From Asaia platycodi JCM 25414 (GTDB taxonomy: Bacteria; Pseudomonadota; Alphaproteobacteria; Acetobacterales; Acetobacteraceae), in contig NZ_BAKW01000007.1 of NCBI RefSeq assembly GCF_000614545.1, positions 1-64,000 on the forward strand: DNA of 64,000 nucleotides. The letters are read 5' to 3'. Both the position numbers and the translations under genes were made by a program. The notes beneath the pieces were generated by a model that ran no database searches, was not told the origin of the DNA, and was given only the letters and a program-made list of their open reading frames with translations. Within the stretch, counting starts at the first letter, position 1, and every line of letters starts with the position of its first letter. Shown here piece after piece: positions 19,090 through 28,915 of this stretch.

Positions 19090-21953
19090 ATGGACGTCGA
19101 ACAGAAGCAGGGTGCCGCTACGAGCGGGAACCGCTGCGTGATCTTTCCAATTTTGGCCAGTCACCCTGGCTGGACTTCATCCAGAGATCCTACACTGCCG
19201 ATGGCAGCCTCAAGAAGCTGGTGGACGAAGACGGCCTGCGTGGCGTGACGTCAAACCCGGCCATCTTCGAGAAGGCAATGGGCTACGGCACGGATTACGA
19301 CGCCAGATCAAGGATCTGCTGGCCGCCGAAACCCTCTCCCCCGGTGAACTCTACGAGAAGCTCGCCATCACCGACATTCAGGCGACTGCCAAGGTCATGC
19401 ATCCGGTCTTCGTGAAGACCAAGGGTCTTGACGGCTATGTGAGCCTTGAAGTGTCGCCCTATCTCGCTTTCGAGACGAAGGCCACGGCTGATGAAGCGCG
19501 TCGCCTCTGGGCCGCCGTCAACGAAGAGAACCTGATGATCAAGATCCCGGGCACGCCCGAAGGATCCCGGCTTTTCAGGAGGTCACGTCGGAAGGTATCA
19601 GCGTCAACGTCACGCTGCTCTTCTCGCTTGAAGCTTACAAGAATGTTCTCGAAGCCTATATCAAGGGCCTCGAAATCCGCCATGCGGCGGGTGAGGACAT
19701 CAGCAAGATCGCCAGCGTCGCCTCGTTCTTCGTGAGCCGCATCGATGGCAAGATCGACGGTGCGATCGATCGTCGCATCAAGGAAGGCGACAAGGACGCA
19801 GAAGCCCTGAAGGCCCTGCGCGGCAAGGTCGCTATTGCGAATGCCAAGGTTGCCTATCAGCATTATCTGGAAGTCACGGCTTCCGAGCGCTGGAAGAAGC
19901 TGGCTGCTGCTGGCGCTCAGCCGCAGCGTCTGCTCTGGGCCTCGACGGGCACCAAGGACAAGACGTTCTCCGACGTTCTCTATGTTGAAGAACTGATCGG
20001 TGCCGATACGGTCAACACCATCCCGCCCGCAACCTTCGATGCCTTCCGCGATCACGGCAAGCTGCGCGCCAGCCTGACCGAGAATGTCGAAGAGGCTTTC
20101 AAGGTGCTCGAGCAGCAGGCCAAGCTCGGTCTCGACCTCGATGGCGTGACCAAGACCCTTGTAACAGAAGGCTGCGCTTCGTTCTGCGACGCTTTCGACC
20201 AGCTGCTTGGGGCGGTAGCAAACAAGCAGGCCACGTTTCTCGGTTCCAAACTGATTGAGCAGAAGGCCGAGCTTCCAGCCGACCTGAAAGCCGCAGCCGA
20301 TGCGGTGCTCGAAGACTGGCGCAAGACTGGCAAGGGCCGCAAGCTCTGGGCCAAGGACGCCACGGTATGGACCGGCGGTGACGAAGCAACTGGCTGAAAT
20401 GGCTCGATATCGTCGATGAGCGTCTGGCTCATGTGTCGGAACTCGAGGCATTTGCAAGCGCAGTGAAGGCCAAGGGCTTCAGCGACGTGCTGCTGCTCGG
20501 TATGGGCGGTTCGAGCCTCGGGCCGGAAGTAATTGCGGAGACCTTCGGTCATATCGCAGGCTTCCCGAAGCTGCACGTGCTCGACAGCACGGATCCGCAG
20601 CAGGTCAAGACCTTCGAGAGCGCGGTCGATCTCAGAAAGACCCTGTTCATCGTCTCGTCCAAATCGGGCGGCACGCTTGAGCCGAACATTCTGAAGGCCT
20701 ATTTCTTCGCCGCGGCCGAAAAGGCACTTGGTTCGGCTCCTGGCGCGCATTTCGTGGCCGTGACCGATCCGGGCTCGCACATGGAAGAAGTGGCCAAGAA
20801 AGATGGCTTCTGGAAGATCTTCTACGGTGAGAAGCAGATTGGCGGCCGTTTTTCGGTTCTGTCCAATTTCGGTCTCGTTCCAGCAGCCGCTGCCGGTCTG
20901 AACGTGCGCGCCTTCCTTGAATCCGCGCTGCGTTCGGTCAAGGAAGCCTCGGCCAGCACGCCGCCGGCCCAGAATACTGCACTTCAGCTCGGTGCGATCC
21001 TCGGCGCCGCCGCGACCAAATTCGGTCGTGACAAGGTGACGATCGTCGCATCGCCCGCGATCTATGATCTCGGTGCCTGGCTGGAACAGCTTATTGCTGA
21101 ATCCACCGGCAAGAAGGGCACGGGCCTGATCCCCATTGACGACGAGACCCTCGGGGCCCCTGGCGTCTATGGCAAGGATCGCGTTTTTGCCTATCTGCGT
21201 CTGAAGGGTGAAGCCTGCCCGAACCAGGAGAAGGCCATTGCCGCTCTCGTGGCAGCAGGCGAGCCAGTCGTCACGATCGATCTGGCTGACAAGCTCGATA
21301 TCGCTCAGGCTTTCTTCCACTGGGAATATGCCACGGCAGTTGCCGGCTCGGTTCTTGCGATCGACCCCTTCGATCAGCCGGATGTGGAATTCAGCAAGAT
21401 CGAGACCAAGAAGCTCACGACCGCCTTCAACGAGACGGGCAAGCTTCCTGCCGAGACGCCGTTCGCGACGTCGGGGGCTTTCGAGTTCTTCGCCGATGCG
21501 AGCAACGCCAAGGCTCTTGGTGGTGGCGATGCACTGGCGATCCTCAAGGCGCATTTCGGCCGCGTGAAGGCGGGCGATTATGTGGGCGTTCTGGCTTATG
21601 TCGAGCGCGATCTAAAGACGCGCGAGTGGATCCAGAACGTGCGCCTCAATCTGCGCGACCAGTTGAAGGTTGCAACGGCTGCCGAGTTCGGCCCGCGCTT
21701 CCTGCACTCGACTGGTCAGGCTTACAAGGGCGGCCCGGATAGCGGCGTGTTCCTGCAGATCACAGCTGACGATCATGCTGATCTGGCCGTGCCGGGAGAG
21801 CGCTTCACCTTCAGTGTGGTGAAGGCTGCTCAGGCTCGCGGTGATTTCGATGTGCTCTCCGAGCGTGGCCGTCGCGCTCTGCGCGTGCACATCAAGGGCC
21901 CGCTTGAAGCTGGCCTGGCCGAACTGGCAACGGTCCTCAAGAAGGCCGTCTGA
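19090..21953 (+). CDS. tal-pgi: Bifunctional transaldolase/glucose-6-phosphate isomerase (four frameshifts)
   Basis: The N-terminal half (about 1-370) is a transaldolase: LRGVTSNPAIFEKA, KIPGTPEG, VTSEGISVNVTLLFSLEAY and LLWASTGTKD, where the KIPGT lysine would form the Schiff base. The C-terminal half (about 400-955) is a phosphoglucose isomerase: LLLGMGGSSLGPEV, SSKSGGTLEPN and GPRFLHSTGQAYKGG. No stop separates them. Single bases are missing near 19127, 19303, 19562 and 20387; restoring all four gives 955 residues. Ribosome site AGGAG lies before the ATG. The fusion is known from acetic acid bacteria and couples fructose-6-phosphate release to its isomerisation. Confidence 0.94.
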
Positions 21954-21961
21954 GACTGAAG

Positions 21962-21997
21962 CAATCCGCCCCGCTCAGACGGGGCGGATTGTTTTTT
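21962..21997 (+). terminator. Rho-independent terminator after tal-pgi
   Basis: A perfect 12-bp stem, CAATCCGCCCCG and its complement, with a 6-nt loop is followed by six T. gnd therefore probably has its own promoter in 21998-22044. Confidence 0.95.
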
Positions 21998-22044
21998 AGG
22001 GTAGATGTATTAGGGCACAGGGAAACTGTGCAGGAGTTTTGAAG

Positions 22045-23040
22045 ATGCAAATCGGTATTGTTGGCCTTGGCCGTATGGGCGGCAACATCGCAGTGCGCCT
22101 GACCCGTCATGGGCATGATGTCGTGCTGTTCGATCGCACCCCGGAAGTTGTGACCAAGACGTTCGACCGTGCCGAAAAGGGCCGTGCGATCGCCGCTACT
22201 TCCGTTTCCGATCTCGTCAGCAAGATCTCGGCAGAGCGCAAGATCGTTTGGGTCATGCTGCCCGCCGGTGAGGTCACCGAAGCCTGCGTGCAGGAACTGC
22301 GCGGCCTGCTCGGCAAGGACGACATCGTGATCGACGGTGGTAACAGCTACTACAAGGACGATGTCCGTCGTGCACATGAGCTGATGGACAAGGGCATTCA
22401 CTACATCGATGTCGGCACGTCCGGCGGCGTGTGGGGCCTCGATCGCGGCTATTGCATGATGTATGGCGGCACCAAGGATTCTGCCGATCATGTCGATCCG
22501 ATCCTCAAGGCACTGGCGCCGGGCAAGGGCGATGTGGTGCGTACGATCGGTCGCGACCGTGAAGGCCTCGATCCCCGTGCCGAAGAAGGCTATCTGCATT
22601 GTGGTCCGGCCGGTTCGGGTCATTTCGTCAAGATGGTCCATAACGGCATCGAATACGGTATGATGCAGGCCTTCGCCGAAGGCTTCGACGTCATGAAGTC
22701 CAAGAACTCGCCCGTTCTGCAGGAAGACCAGCGCTTCGACCTGAACATGGCCGATATCGCCGAAGTCTGGCGTCGCGGCAGTGTCGTCTCGTCCTGGCTG
22801 CTCGACCTGACGGCCGACGCCCTCGCCAAAAACGAATCCCTCTCCGAGTTCTCGGGTGAAGTGGCCGATTCGGGTGAAGGTCGCTGGACGATCGAAGCTG
22901 CCATCGAAGAGTCGGTGCCGGTTCCGGTCATGACGGCATCGCTATTCACGCGCTTCCGCTCGCGCAGCGGCAACAACTATGCAGAGAAGATCCTCTCTGC
23001 CATGCGCTTCGGCTTCGGCGGTCACGTCGAGAAGAAGTGA
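22045..23040 (+). CDS. gnd: 6-phosphogluconate dehydrogenase (decarboxylating), short type
   Basis: It oxidises 6-phosphogluconate to ribulose-5-phosphate and CO2. The ATG at 22045 follows CAGGAG; a TTG two codons earlier is less likely. The Rossmann motif GLGRMG is at the N-terminus, with GGNSYYKDD and the catalytic [20 protein letters not shown] region downstream. The 331-residue length marks the short GntZ/YqeC-like class, which often prefers NAD rather than NADP; cofactor choice here is inferred. The frame is intact. Confidence 0.94.
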   Translation: MQIGIVGLGRMGGNIAVRLTRHGHDVVLFDRTPEVVTKTFDRAEKGRAIAATSVSDLVSKISAERKIVWVMLPAGEVTEACVQELRGLLGKDDIVIDGGNSYYKDDVRRAHELMDKGIHYIDVGTSGGVWGLDRGYCMMYGGTKDSADHVDPILKALAPGKGDVVRTIGRDREGLDPRAEEGYLHCGPAGSGHFVKMVHNGIEYGMMQAFAEGFDVMKSKNSPVLQEDQRFDLNMADIAEVWRRGSVVSSWLLDLTADALAKNESLSEFSGEVADSGEGRWTIEAAIEESVPVPVMTASLFTRFRSRSGNNYAEKILSAMRFGFGGHVEKK

Positions 23041-23046
23041 CATTCC

Positions 23047-23081
23047 GGGCCGGGACCTCATCTGGTCCCGGCCCTTTTTTT
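23047..23081 (+). terminator. Rho-independent terminator after gnd
   Basis: An 11-bp stem, GGGCCGGGACC and its complement, with loop TCATCT is followed by seven T. Confidence 0.95.
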
Positions 23082-23107
23082 ATTCCTACACTCTTGGCCC
23101 GAATGTC

Positions 23108-23131
23108 AGCGGGAGCTGTGATGCTCCCGCT
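23108..23131 (+). promoter_or_regulatory. Perfect hairpin in the zwf leader
   Basis: AGCGGGAGC, loop TGTGAT, GCTCCCGCT: a perfect 9-bp stem 27 bp after the gnd terminator and 42 bp before the zwf ATG. No T-run follows. It could be an attenuator, a stabilising 5' structure of zwf mRNA, or an operator. Confidence 0.45.
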
Positions 23132-23173
23132 TGCACTCCGGCTTTCAGTTTATCGACTAAAAAGGTTTGGCAT

Positions 23174-24721
23174 ATGGTCGAGATTTCCGCTTCAGCGCGT
23201 GCGGCATTGTCCAATTCAGAGGCTCCGCGTGGCGTACGCCCGGCCCCTCCGGGCTCCATGGTCATTTTTGGCGGCGGCGGCGATCTGACGAAACGTCTTC
23301 TGGTTCCGGCTATCTATAATCTGGACACTGCCGGTCTGCTCAGTGAGGATTTTTCTATCATCGTGGTCGACTGGGCCGAGATGACGACCGAGGCGCTGCT
23401 GGAACAGTTAAGCGGTGCGCTCGACGATTTCGTCAGCAAGCGGGGCACCAGCGCTACGGTGCTGCGACAAGACGTATGGGATCGTCTTTCCAAGAGCATC
23501 ACCTATCTGCGTGGCTCCTTCGAAGAGCTGTCGACTTATGAGGCTTTGAAAGAAAAGCTGGGCGATCGTTCGGCAGTCTTCTACCTGGCTGTCGCAGCCC
23601 GTTTCTTCGGCCCCATCGTCGATCTTCTTGGTGAATCAGGTCTCGCCGAACAGACAGACACGATCTCGCGCCGTGTCATCATCGAGAAGCCCTTCGGCGC
23701 CGATCTGGAGTCGGCCAAGGCGCTCAATGCGCGTCTTCAGCGTTCGCTCGATGAAAACCAGATCTACCGCATCGACCATTATCTCGGCAAAGAGACAGTT
23801 CAGAACATTCTGGCACTGCGCTTTTCGAATGGCTTTTTCGAACCGCTCTGGAACCGTCAGAATATCGACCACGTGCAGATTACAGCCGCCGAGACTGTGG
23901 GCGTGGAGCGCCGCGGGCGCTTTTACGAAAGCACGGGCGCTATCCGCGACATGGTGCCGAACCATCTGATGCAGTTGCTGTCGATGGTGGCGATGGAAGC
24001 CCCTACCTCGTTCGATGCCGAAGCCGTTCGTGACGAGAAGGCCAAGGTGTTGAGCGCTATCCAGCCAATCGATCTCACGCAGGTTGTGCGTGGACAATAT
24101 GTCAGCGGGTCATTCGGCGTTGGCGATGAAGCCGAGGCTCTGCGTGGCTATCGTGAAGAGCCCGATGTCGGCATGGGGAGTCAGACCGAAACCTATGTCG
24201 CCATGAAGCTGCGCATCGATAACTGGCGCTGGGCTGGCGTGCCGTTCTATCTGCGCACGGGCAAGCGCCTGCGTCGCCGCAAGACCGAGATTGCCATCCA
24301 CTTCAAGCAGGCGCCGTTTGCACTTTTCCGCGATACGCCGGTCGACAAGCTCACGCCCAATATCATGGTCTTGCATATCCAGCCGACTGAGGGTGTGACC
24401 ATGCAGTTCTCGGCCAAGGTGCCTGGTCCGTCAGTGCGTCTGGGTGGCGTGCGCATGAAGTTCGATTATTCGGACTGGTTCAGCGAAGGGCCAAGCACTG
24501 GCTATGAAACACTTATCTATGATTGCATGATCGGTGATCAGACTCTCTTCCAGCGTGCTGACACGATTGAAGAGGGGTGGCGTATCGTTGAGCCCGCCTT
24601 CACCCAGAACATAGCTGACAAGTCACCTCTCTGCTTCTACCCGGGTGGTCTGGATGGGCCGCGTGAGGCTGATGAGCTGCTGGCTCGCAGCGGGCGCCGC
24701 TGGCTCGATCTGAACAACTGA
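23174..24721 (+). CDS. zwf: Glucose-6-phosphate 1-dehydrogenase Zwf
   Basis: Zwf oxidises glucose-6-phosphate to 6-phosphogluconolactone, entry to the oxidative pentose phosphate pathway. The chosen ATG at 23174 gives 515 residues, close to the family's usual length; the frame is open further upstream but runs through the gnd end. Motifs: coenzyme loop [15 protein letters not shown], the substrate-binding RIDHYLGKE, and YLRTGKRL. It heads a five-gene set zwf-HAD-pgl-rpiA-gntK with short gaps or overlaps. Confidence 0.96.
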   Translation: MVEISASARAALSNSEAPRGVRPAPPGSMVIFGGGGDLTKRLLVPAIYNLDTAGLLSEDFSIIVVDWAEMTTEALLEQLSGALDDFVSKRGTSATVLRQDVWDRLSKSITYLRGSFEELSTYEALKEKLGDRSAVFYLAVAARFFGPIVDLLGESGLAEQTDTISRRVIIEKPFGADLESAKALNARLQRSLDENQIYRIDHYLGKETVQNILALRFSNGFFEPLWNRQNIDHVQITAAETVGVERRGRFYESTGAIRDMVPNHLMQLLSMVAMEAPTSFDAEAVRDEKAKVLSAIQPIDLTQVVRGQYVSGSFGVGDEAEALRGYREEPDVGMGSQTETYVAMKLRIDNWRWAGVPFYLRTGKRLRRRKTEIAIHFKQAPFALFRDTPVDKLTPNIMVLHIQPTEGVTMQFSAKVPGPSVRLGGVRMKFDYSDWFSEGPSTGYETLIYDCMIGDQTLFQRADTIEEGWRIVEPAFTQNIADKSPLCFYPGGLDGPREADELLARSGRRWLDLNN

Positions 24722-24750
24722 CGCGCCCTGGCGCCAAGACAGGAATTCTC

Positions 24751-25614
24751 ATGACACATGATCTGGATGCCATTCACGACGCGCTGCCGCCCATGGCATC
24801 CACCATCCGCATGGTTGTATCGGATATCGACGGTACGCTGATCGGATCGGACAAAGCCCTCGCCGAGTCCACACTCGAAGCAGCGAGACAGCTTCGCGAG
24901 GCAGGCATCGTGCTCTGTCTCGTGAGCTCGCGTTCGGCCGAAGGCATGCTGCGCTATCATCGTGAGCTCGGTCTCAACACGCCGTTCGGTGCGCTCAATG
25001 GCGGGTTGATTGTCGGCTCCGATGACGAGATCTTATCGACCTTGTCGCTTCCGGCGGTCTGCGTAGACGGGGCCTGCGATACGCTTTCGGTTCACCACGT
25101 CGATACCTGGCTGTTTCGCGGTCATGAGTGGCTCATTCGGGATCCCGGCGCCTTTTATGTCGAGCACGAGCGCAGATCGGTCGGTATCGACCCGGTTGTC
25201 GTGCCCGACTTCAAGCCATATCGGGAAGGCGTGGGCAAAATCATGGCGGCGAGCAGCAATTTCGCCTTGCTGCAACGCATGGAGGTCGAGATCGGGGCCA
25301 TGCTCAAAGGGCAGGCCAGCGTTCATCGATCGGCGAACTACTATCTCGACATCACACACAAGGATGCCAACAAGGGCTTCGCCGCACGCGCTTTGGCCGA
25401 GCGTCTGGGCATCCCGATGAGTGAGGTTGCGTGCATCGGCGACATGTCCAATGATGTGCCGATGCTCAGAATCGCCGGGCTCGGTATCGCCATGGGCAAT
25501 GCGACCGAAGAGGTCAGCGCGCATGCTCATGTGACGACGGGGCGTAATGATGCAGACGGGTGGGCAGAAGCCATGCGGCGCTTCGTCCTCCCTAGGGCCC
25601 CCGGTGCGGCCTGA
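24751..25614 (+). CDS. HAD-superfamily (Cof-type, class IIB) phosphatase in the zwf operon
   Basis: Motif I DIDGTLIGSD with nucleophile Asp, motif II LVSSR, motif III Lys near HKDANKGFAARALAERLG, and motif IV GDMSNDVPML are all present, with a class IIB cap between. The product has 287 residues and is cytosolic. It lies 29 bp after zwf and 17 bp before pgl, so it probably dephosphorylates a sugar phosphate connected to the pathway, but the substrate cannot be read from sequence. Confidence 0.9.
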   Translation: MTHDLDAIHDALPPMASTIRMVVSDIDGTLIGSDKALAESTLEAARQLREAGIVLCLVSSRSAEGMLRYHRELGLNTPFGALNGGLIVGSDDEILSTLSLPAVCVDGACDTLSVHHVDTWLFRGHEWLIRDPGAFYVEHERRSVGIDPVVVPDFKPYREGVGKIMAASSNFALLQRMEVEIGAMLKGQASVHRSANYYLDITHKDANKGFAARALAERLGIPMSEVACIGDMSNDVPMLRIAGLGIAMGNATEEVSAHAHVTTGRNDADGWAEAMRRFVLPRAPGAA

Positions 25615-25631
25615 CACAAAGGAATGATAAG

Positions 25632-26381
25632 ATGAGTGGACATGATGTGACTTCAGCCCGCGTGGTCGTTCTGGAGGACGGCGAAGCCGTCGCCCAGAAG
25701 ATGGCGCAATGGCTGCTGGATCAGGCTCTGGCCAAAACCGACGGGCCTTTTGTCATGGCGCTATCGGGCGGTTCGACGCCCAAGCGCCTGTTCAAGATCA
25801 TGGCCGAGCCGGGATATGCTTCGAAATTCCCGTGGCGCCGCACGCACATATTCTTCGGTGACGATCGGCATGTGCCTTTTACCCATGAAGACAGCAATTA
25901 TCGCATGACCGATGAGCTTCTGCTCGAGCATGTCGATCTGCCCGCCGAGAATGCGCACCCCATCCCTGCCGATGGCACGGCTGAGCAGGATGCAGTCTGG
26001 TATCAAAACGCATTGCAGGATCTCTACGGCAGCCACCATCTGACCCCGGGCAAGCCGCTTTTCGATGTTGTCATGCTCGGCATGGGCCCCGATGGCCATA
26101 CGGCATCGCTTTTTCCGCGCCAGCCGATCCTGCAGGAGAAGACGAAATGGGTCGCTGCCTGCACGCCCGACAACGCCCCGCATGATCGTGTGTCTCTCAC
26201 CTATCCGGCCATCCATTCCAGCCACAGCGTTGTTTTTCTGATCGAGGGCGCAGGCAAGGCTGAAATGCTGGCGCGTGTACGCGGCGGCGATGACTCACTT
26301 CCGGCATCGCATATCACTTCGGAAGGTGAAGTTGTTTTCCTGGTCGACAAGGCCGCAGCAGGAGTGCTTCAGAATGGCTGA
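25632..26381 (+). CDS. pgl: 6-phosphogluconolactonase Pgl
   Basis: It hydrolyses 6-phosphogluconolactone to 6-phosphogluconate, the step after Zwf. The 249-residue product has the family motifs LSGGSTPKRLFK, FGDDRHVPFTHEDSNYRM and MLGMGPDGHTASLFP. The ribosome site AAGGAA precedes the ATG. The stop overlaps the rpiA start by 8 bp. Confidence 0.95.
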   Translation: MSGHDVTSARVVVLEDGEAVAQKMAQWLLDQALAKTDGPFVMALSGGSTPKRLFKIMAEPGYASKFPWRRTHIFFGDDRHVPFTHEDSNYRMTDELLLEHVDLPAENAHPIPADGTAEQDAVWYQNALQDLYGSHHLTPGKPLFDVVMLGMGPDGHTASLFPRQPILQEKTKWVAACTPDNAPHDRVSLTYPAIHSSHSVVFLIEGAGKAEMLARVRGGDDSLPASHITSEGEVVFLVDKAAAGVLQNG

Positions 26382-27090
26382 GATCGCACAAGACGCAGCT
26401 GCCCGCGTGGCGGAGTTGAAACGCGAGGCTGCAACCCATGCCATTTCCTACATCCAGGATGGCATGGCGGTTGGGCTCGGCACGGGTAGCACGGCGAAAT
26501 TCATGATTGACGCGCTCGGTGAGCGCGTACGTCGTGAGGGCCTCAAGATACGCGCGATACCGACTTCGGAAGCCAGCGCGGCGCAGGCGCAGAGCCTGAA
26601 TATTCCCATCACCAATTTTGCCGATGACCCCTATCTCGACGTCGCCATCGACGGCGCCGATGAAGTGCAGACGGGGTCGCTCTTTCTCATAAAGGGACGC
26701 GGCGGTGCGCTCTTGCGCGAGAAGATCGTGGCGGTGTCAGCGCGCAAATTCATTGTGATCGTCGATGAGAGCAAGATCGTGACCGATCTGGGCACCCATA
26801 TGCCCGTTCCGGTCGAGATCATCCCCTGGGGCTGGGAGCGTGTCGAGAACCTTCTGCGCAAGACAGGGGCCAAAACCTGTGTGCCGCGCCGTAATGACGA
26901 TGGCTCACTGTACATGACCGATAACCACAACATCATTATCGATTGCGATTACGAGCGTATCGAAGACCCTCGTGCGCTTGCCGATCACATCATTTCGATC
27001 ACCGGTGTGGTGGATCATGGCCTGTTTCTGGATATCACTTCCGAAGTGCTGGTTGCCGGTGCCTCGGGTTTGCAGAGGCTCAAAGCATGA
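26374..27090 (+). CDS. rpiA: Ribose-5-phosphate isomerase A
   Basis: RpiA interconverts ribose-5-phosphate and ribulose-5-phosphate. Motifs: GLGTGSTAKFMID, AIDGADEV, KGRGGALLREK and the late ITGVVDHGLF. The start at 26374 (MAEIAQDAAAR) lies inside the pgl end (ATGGCTGA), giving 238 residues, the normal size. The longer open frame upstream has no RpiA character. Confidence 0.95.
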   Translation: MAEIAQDAAARVAELKREAATHAISYIQDGMAVGLGTGSTAKFMIDALGERVRREGLKIRAIPTSEASAAQAQSLNIPITNFADDPYLDVAIDGADEVQTGSLFLIKGRGGALLREKIVAVSARKFIVIVDESKIVTDLGTHMPVPVEIIPWGWERVENLLRKTGAKTCVPRRNDDGSLYMTDNHNIIIDCDYERIEDPRALADHIISITGVVDHGLFLDITSEVLVAGASGLQRLKA

Positions 27091-27611
27091 GCGGGGCGAT
27101 CGCTCAGGCCGGTGCAGGCCTTTTCGTCGTCATGGGTGTCTCGGGCTGCGGCAAGACGACCGTGGCCCAGGGGCTTGCCGATCATTTCGGTACGCCTTTT
27201 CAGGAAGGGGACGATCTGCATCCGGCGGCGAATGTCGCCAAGATGCATAGCGGTATTCCGCTTGACGATGCCGACCGTGCGCCCTGGCTCCAGATCTGTC
27301 ATGAATGGCTGAAGATGCACGCTCAGGGTGGTGGCGTACTGACCTGTTCGGCTCTGAAGCGTAAATACCGGGATACGCTGCGCAACGGGCTCAATGTGAC
27401 CTTTGTCTATCTCGAAACCAGCGAACGCACGATTGCCGAGCGTCTGAAGCAGCGCATTGGCCATTTCATGCCCCCCAGCCTCCTGCCGAGCCAGCTTGCG
27501 ACACTGGAGCCCCCCGGCAAGGATGAGAATGTCATCACTGTGGATAGTGCGGGTACGCCCGAACTGGTGATGGGCAAACTCATCGCCTCGCTGAACGCCC
27601 GCGCGACCTGA
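27087..27611 (+). CDS. gntK: Gluconokinase GntK
   Basis: GntK phosphorylates gluconate to 6-phosphogluconate, feeding gluconate formed by periplasmic oxidation into the pathway. The P-loop GVSGCGKTT lies at residues 17-25, followed by FQEGDDLHP, TCSALKRKYRD and the late FMPPSLLPSQLATLE motif. The ATG overlaps the rpiA stop (ATGA). 174 residues is typical. Confidence 0.94.
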   Translation: MSGAIAQAGAGLFVVMGVSGCGKTTVAQGLADHFGTPFQEGDDLHPAANVAKMHSGIPLDDADRAPWLQICHEWLKMHAQGGGVLTCSALKRKYRDTLRNGLNVTFVYLETSERTIAERLKQRIGHFMPPSLLPSQLATLEPPGKDENVITVDSAGTPELVMGKLIASLNARAT

Positions 27612-27625
27612 ATTCTTACCGTCTC

Positions 27626-27658
27626 GGATCGGTCCACGCCTGCCATGTGGATCGATCC
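27626..27658 (+). terminator. Hairpin after gntK
   Basis: A 12-bp stem with one G-U pair, GGATCGGTCCAC against GTGGATCGATCC, with a 9-nt loop. AATCTGTGTCTG follows, so the T-tract is weak. It is the likely 3' end of the zwf-gntK operon. Confidence 0.6.
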
Positions 27659-27869
27659 AATCTGTGTCTGACGTAAACTATCCTCTGCCATCAACAGCTT
27701 ATGCACAGGCTGATCCGCAGAGTTGTTCCTCGAATCTGGGGATAAGTTTGAAAAGGCGCTGTGCCAGCAGGCAAGGGCCCTAAACAACTCAATTCAGCCT
27801 CATTCCCGCCTGACCTTCACAACAAAGTACTCTCATGGTCTTTTTCCTTTATTGCGGAAAAGGAATCAG

Positions 27870-28773
27870 ATGATGGTGAGACAGACTGTGAGGCACGCCC
27901 CGATCCGGATCGCAGGCATGGTGACGCTTGGCGTGGTCGTCGTCAGTCTGGGTGGTGCAAGCACCGACATACCGGGCAGGGAGGCGCAGAGGCCAGCTCT
28001 GATTCGATCTCTCCCCCGTCATGCTGAGCGTGATGCCGCGAGCCGCCAGCTTTGCAGGCGGTCGTAAAATGGGGCCGGGCTCCATTGCTTACGAGCATAG
28101 TCTCTCCCTGATTGTCGCGTCCGGCAAGGTCGGCGCCCATCTTGAGAAATTGCGCGATGAGTGCCTTGCTCAAACCGGGTGCGAGCTGATTTCAGCGTCG
28201 GAAGACGCGGATGAAAGCGGGCAGGGAGACAACAGGCGCACGGCCAGGCTTTCAGCGCGCCTTCCTCATGACAAGATCGGGTCCTTCCTCGCCGTCGCAG
28301 CCGCTCCGCTGCCGGGCGAGTCTTCAAGCAAGGTGGTGACCCAACAGCTTCGTACCAGCCAGCGTGATCTGAATAACGAGATTACAGATGTTGATCGCCG
28401 CATCGTCCAGATGACAGCCTATCGAGACCGCCTGGAGGCGCTTGAGACCCAGAGCGCGGGCAAGACTGATGATCTGATCAAGGTGGCGAAGGAACTGTCT
28501 GAGGCTCAGACGGAGCTGGAGAGTGTGGCCCGCGAGGAAAAGGATTTGTCGCGTCGGGTCGAGACTGAAGAGGTCGATGTCACCTATGAATCCGCTCGCG
28601 AAAATCTTGGTCCCTTGCGTCGGAGCCTGAAAGAGAGCGGTGCTCTCTTCTCGGAAACCCTTGCGGATCTGTGGGATTTTCTGATCCAGGCCATCGTTTG
28701 GGCACCGCTGGTCGTTGTCGGTTTGCTGATCGTCAGATTGGCCATTCGTCGTCGCTGGTTCAGCCCGAAATAA
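27870..28773 (+). CDS. DUF4349 putative lipoprotein (two frameshifts)
   Basis: The C-terminal part, from EHSLSLIVASGKV to the end, has the DUF4349 layout: an extracytoplasmic domain, a long coiled coil (about SKVVTQQLRTSQRDLNNEITDVDRR onward in sequence terms) and a C-terminal transmembrane helix before RRRW. The N-terminus (MMVRQTVRHAPIRIAG) has a hydrophobic stretch. Restoring one base near 27957 creates an LGGC lipobox, and one C near 28015 joins it to MLSVMPRAASF. The restored length is 301 residues. The function of the family is unknown. Confidence 0.78.
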
Positions 28774-28915
28774 GTGTTTCCTGCTCAGGGAATTGTGAGG
28801 TGGCAAACCCTTGCCCCCTCCGCGCGTCAGAGTCGATATGAGAGAGTAAATATTTTGTAATAGAAGAGAGGTCGGCCCTTTGCAGCTTTTCAGTGCCCGA
28901 GACGCGCGGCCACGC

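Noticed and set aside
20052-21554. A 500-codon open frame on the minus strand
   Set aside because: Antisense to tal-pgi, no recognisable domain or ribosome site; explained by codon bias of the real gene.
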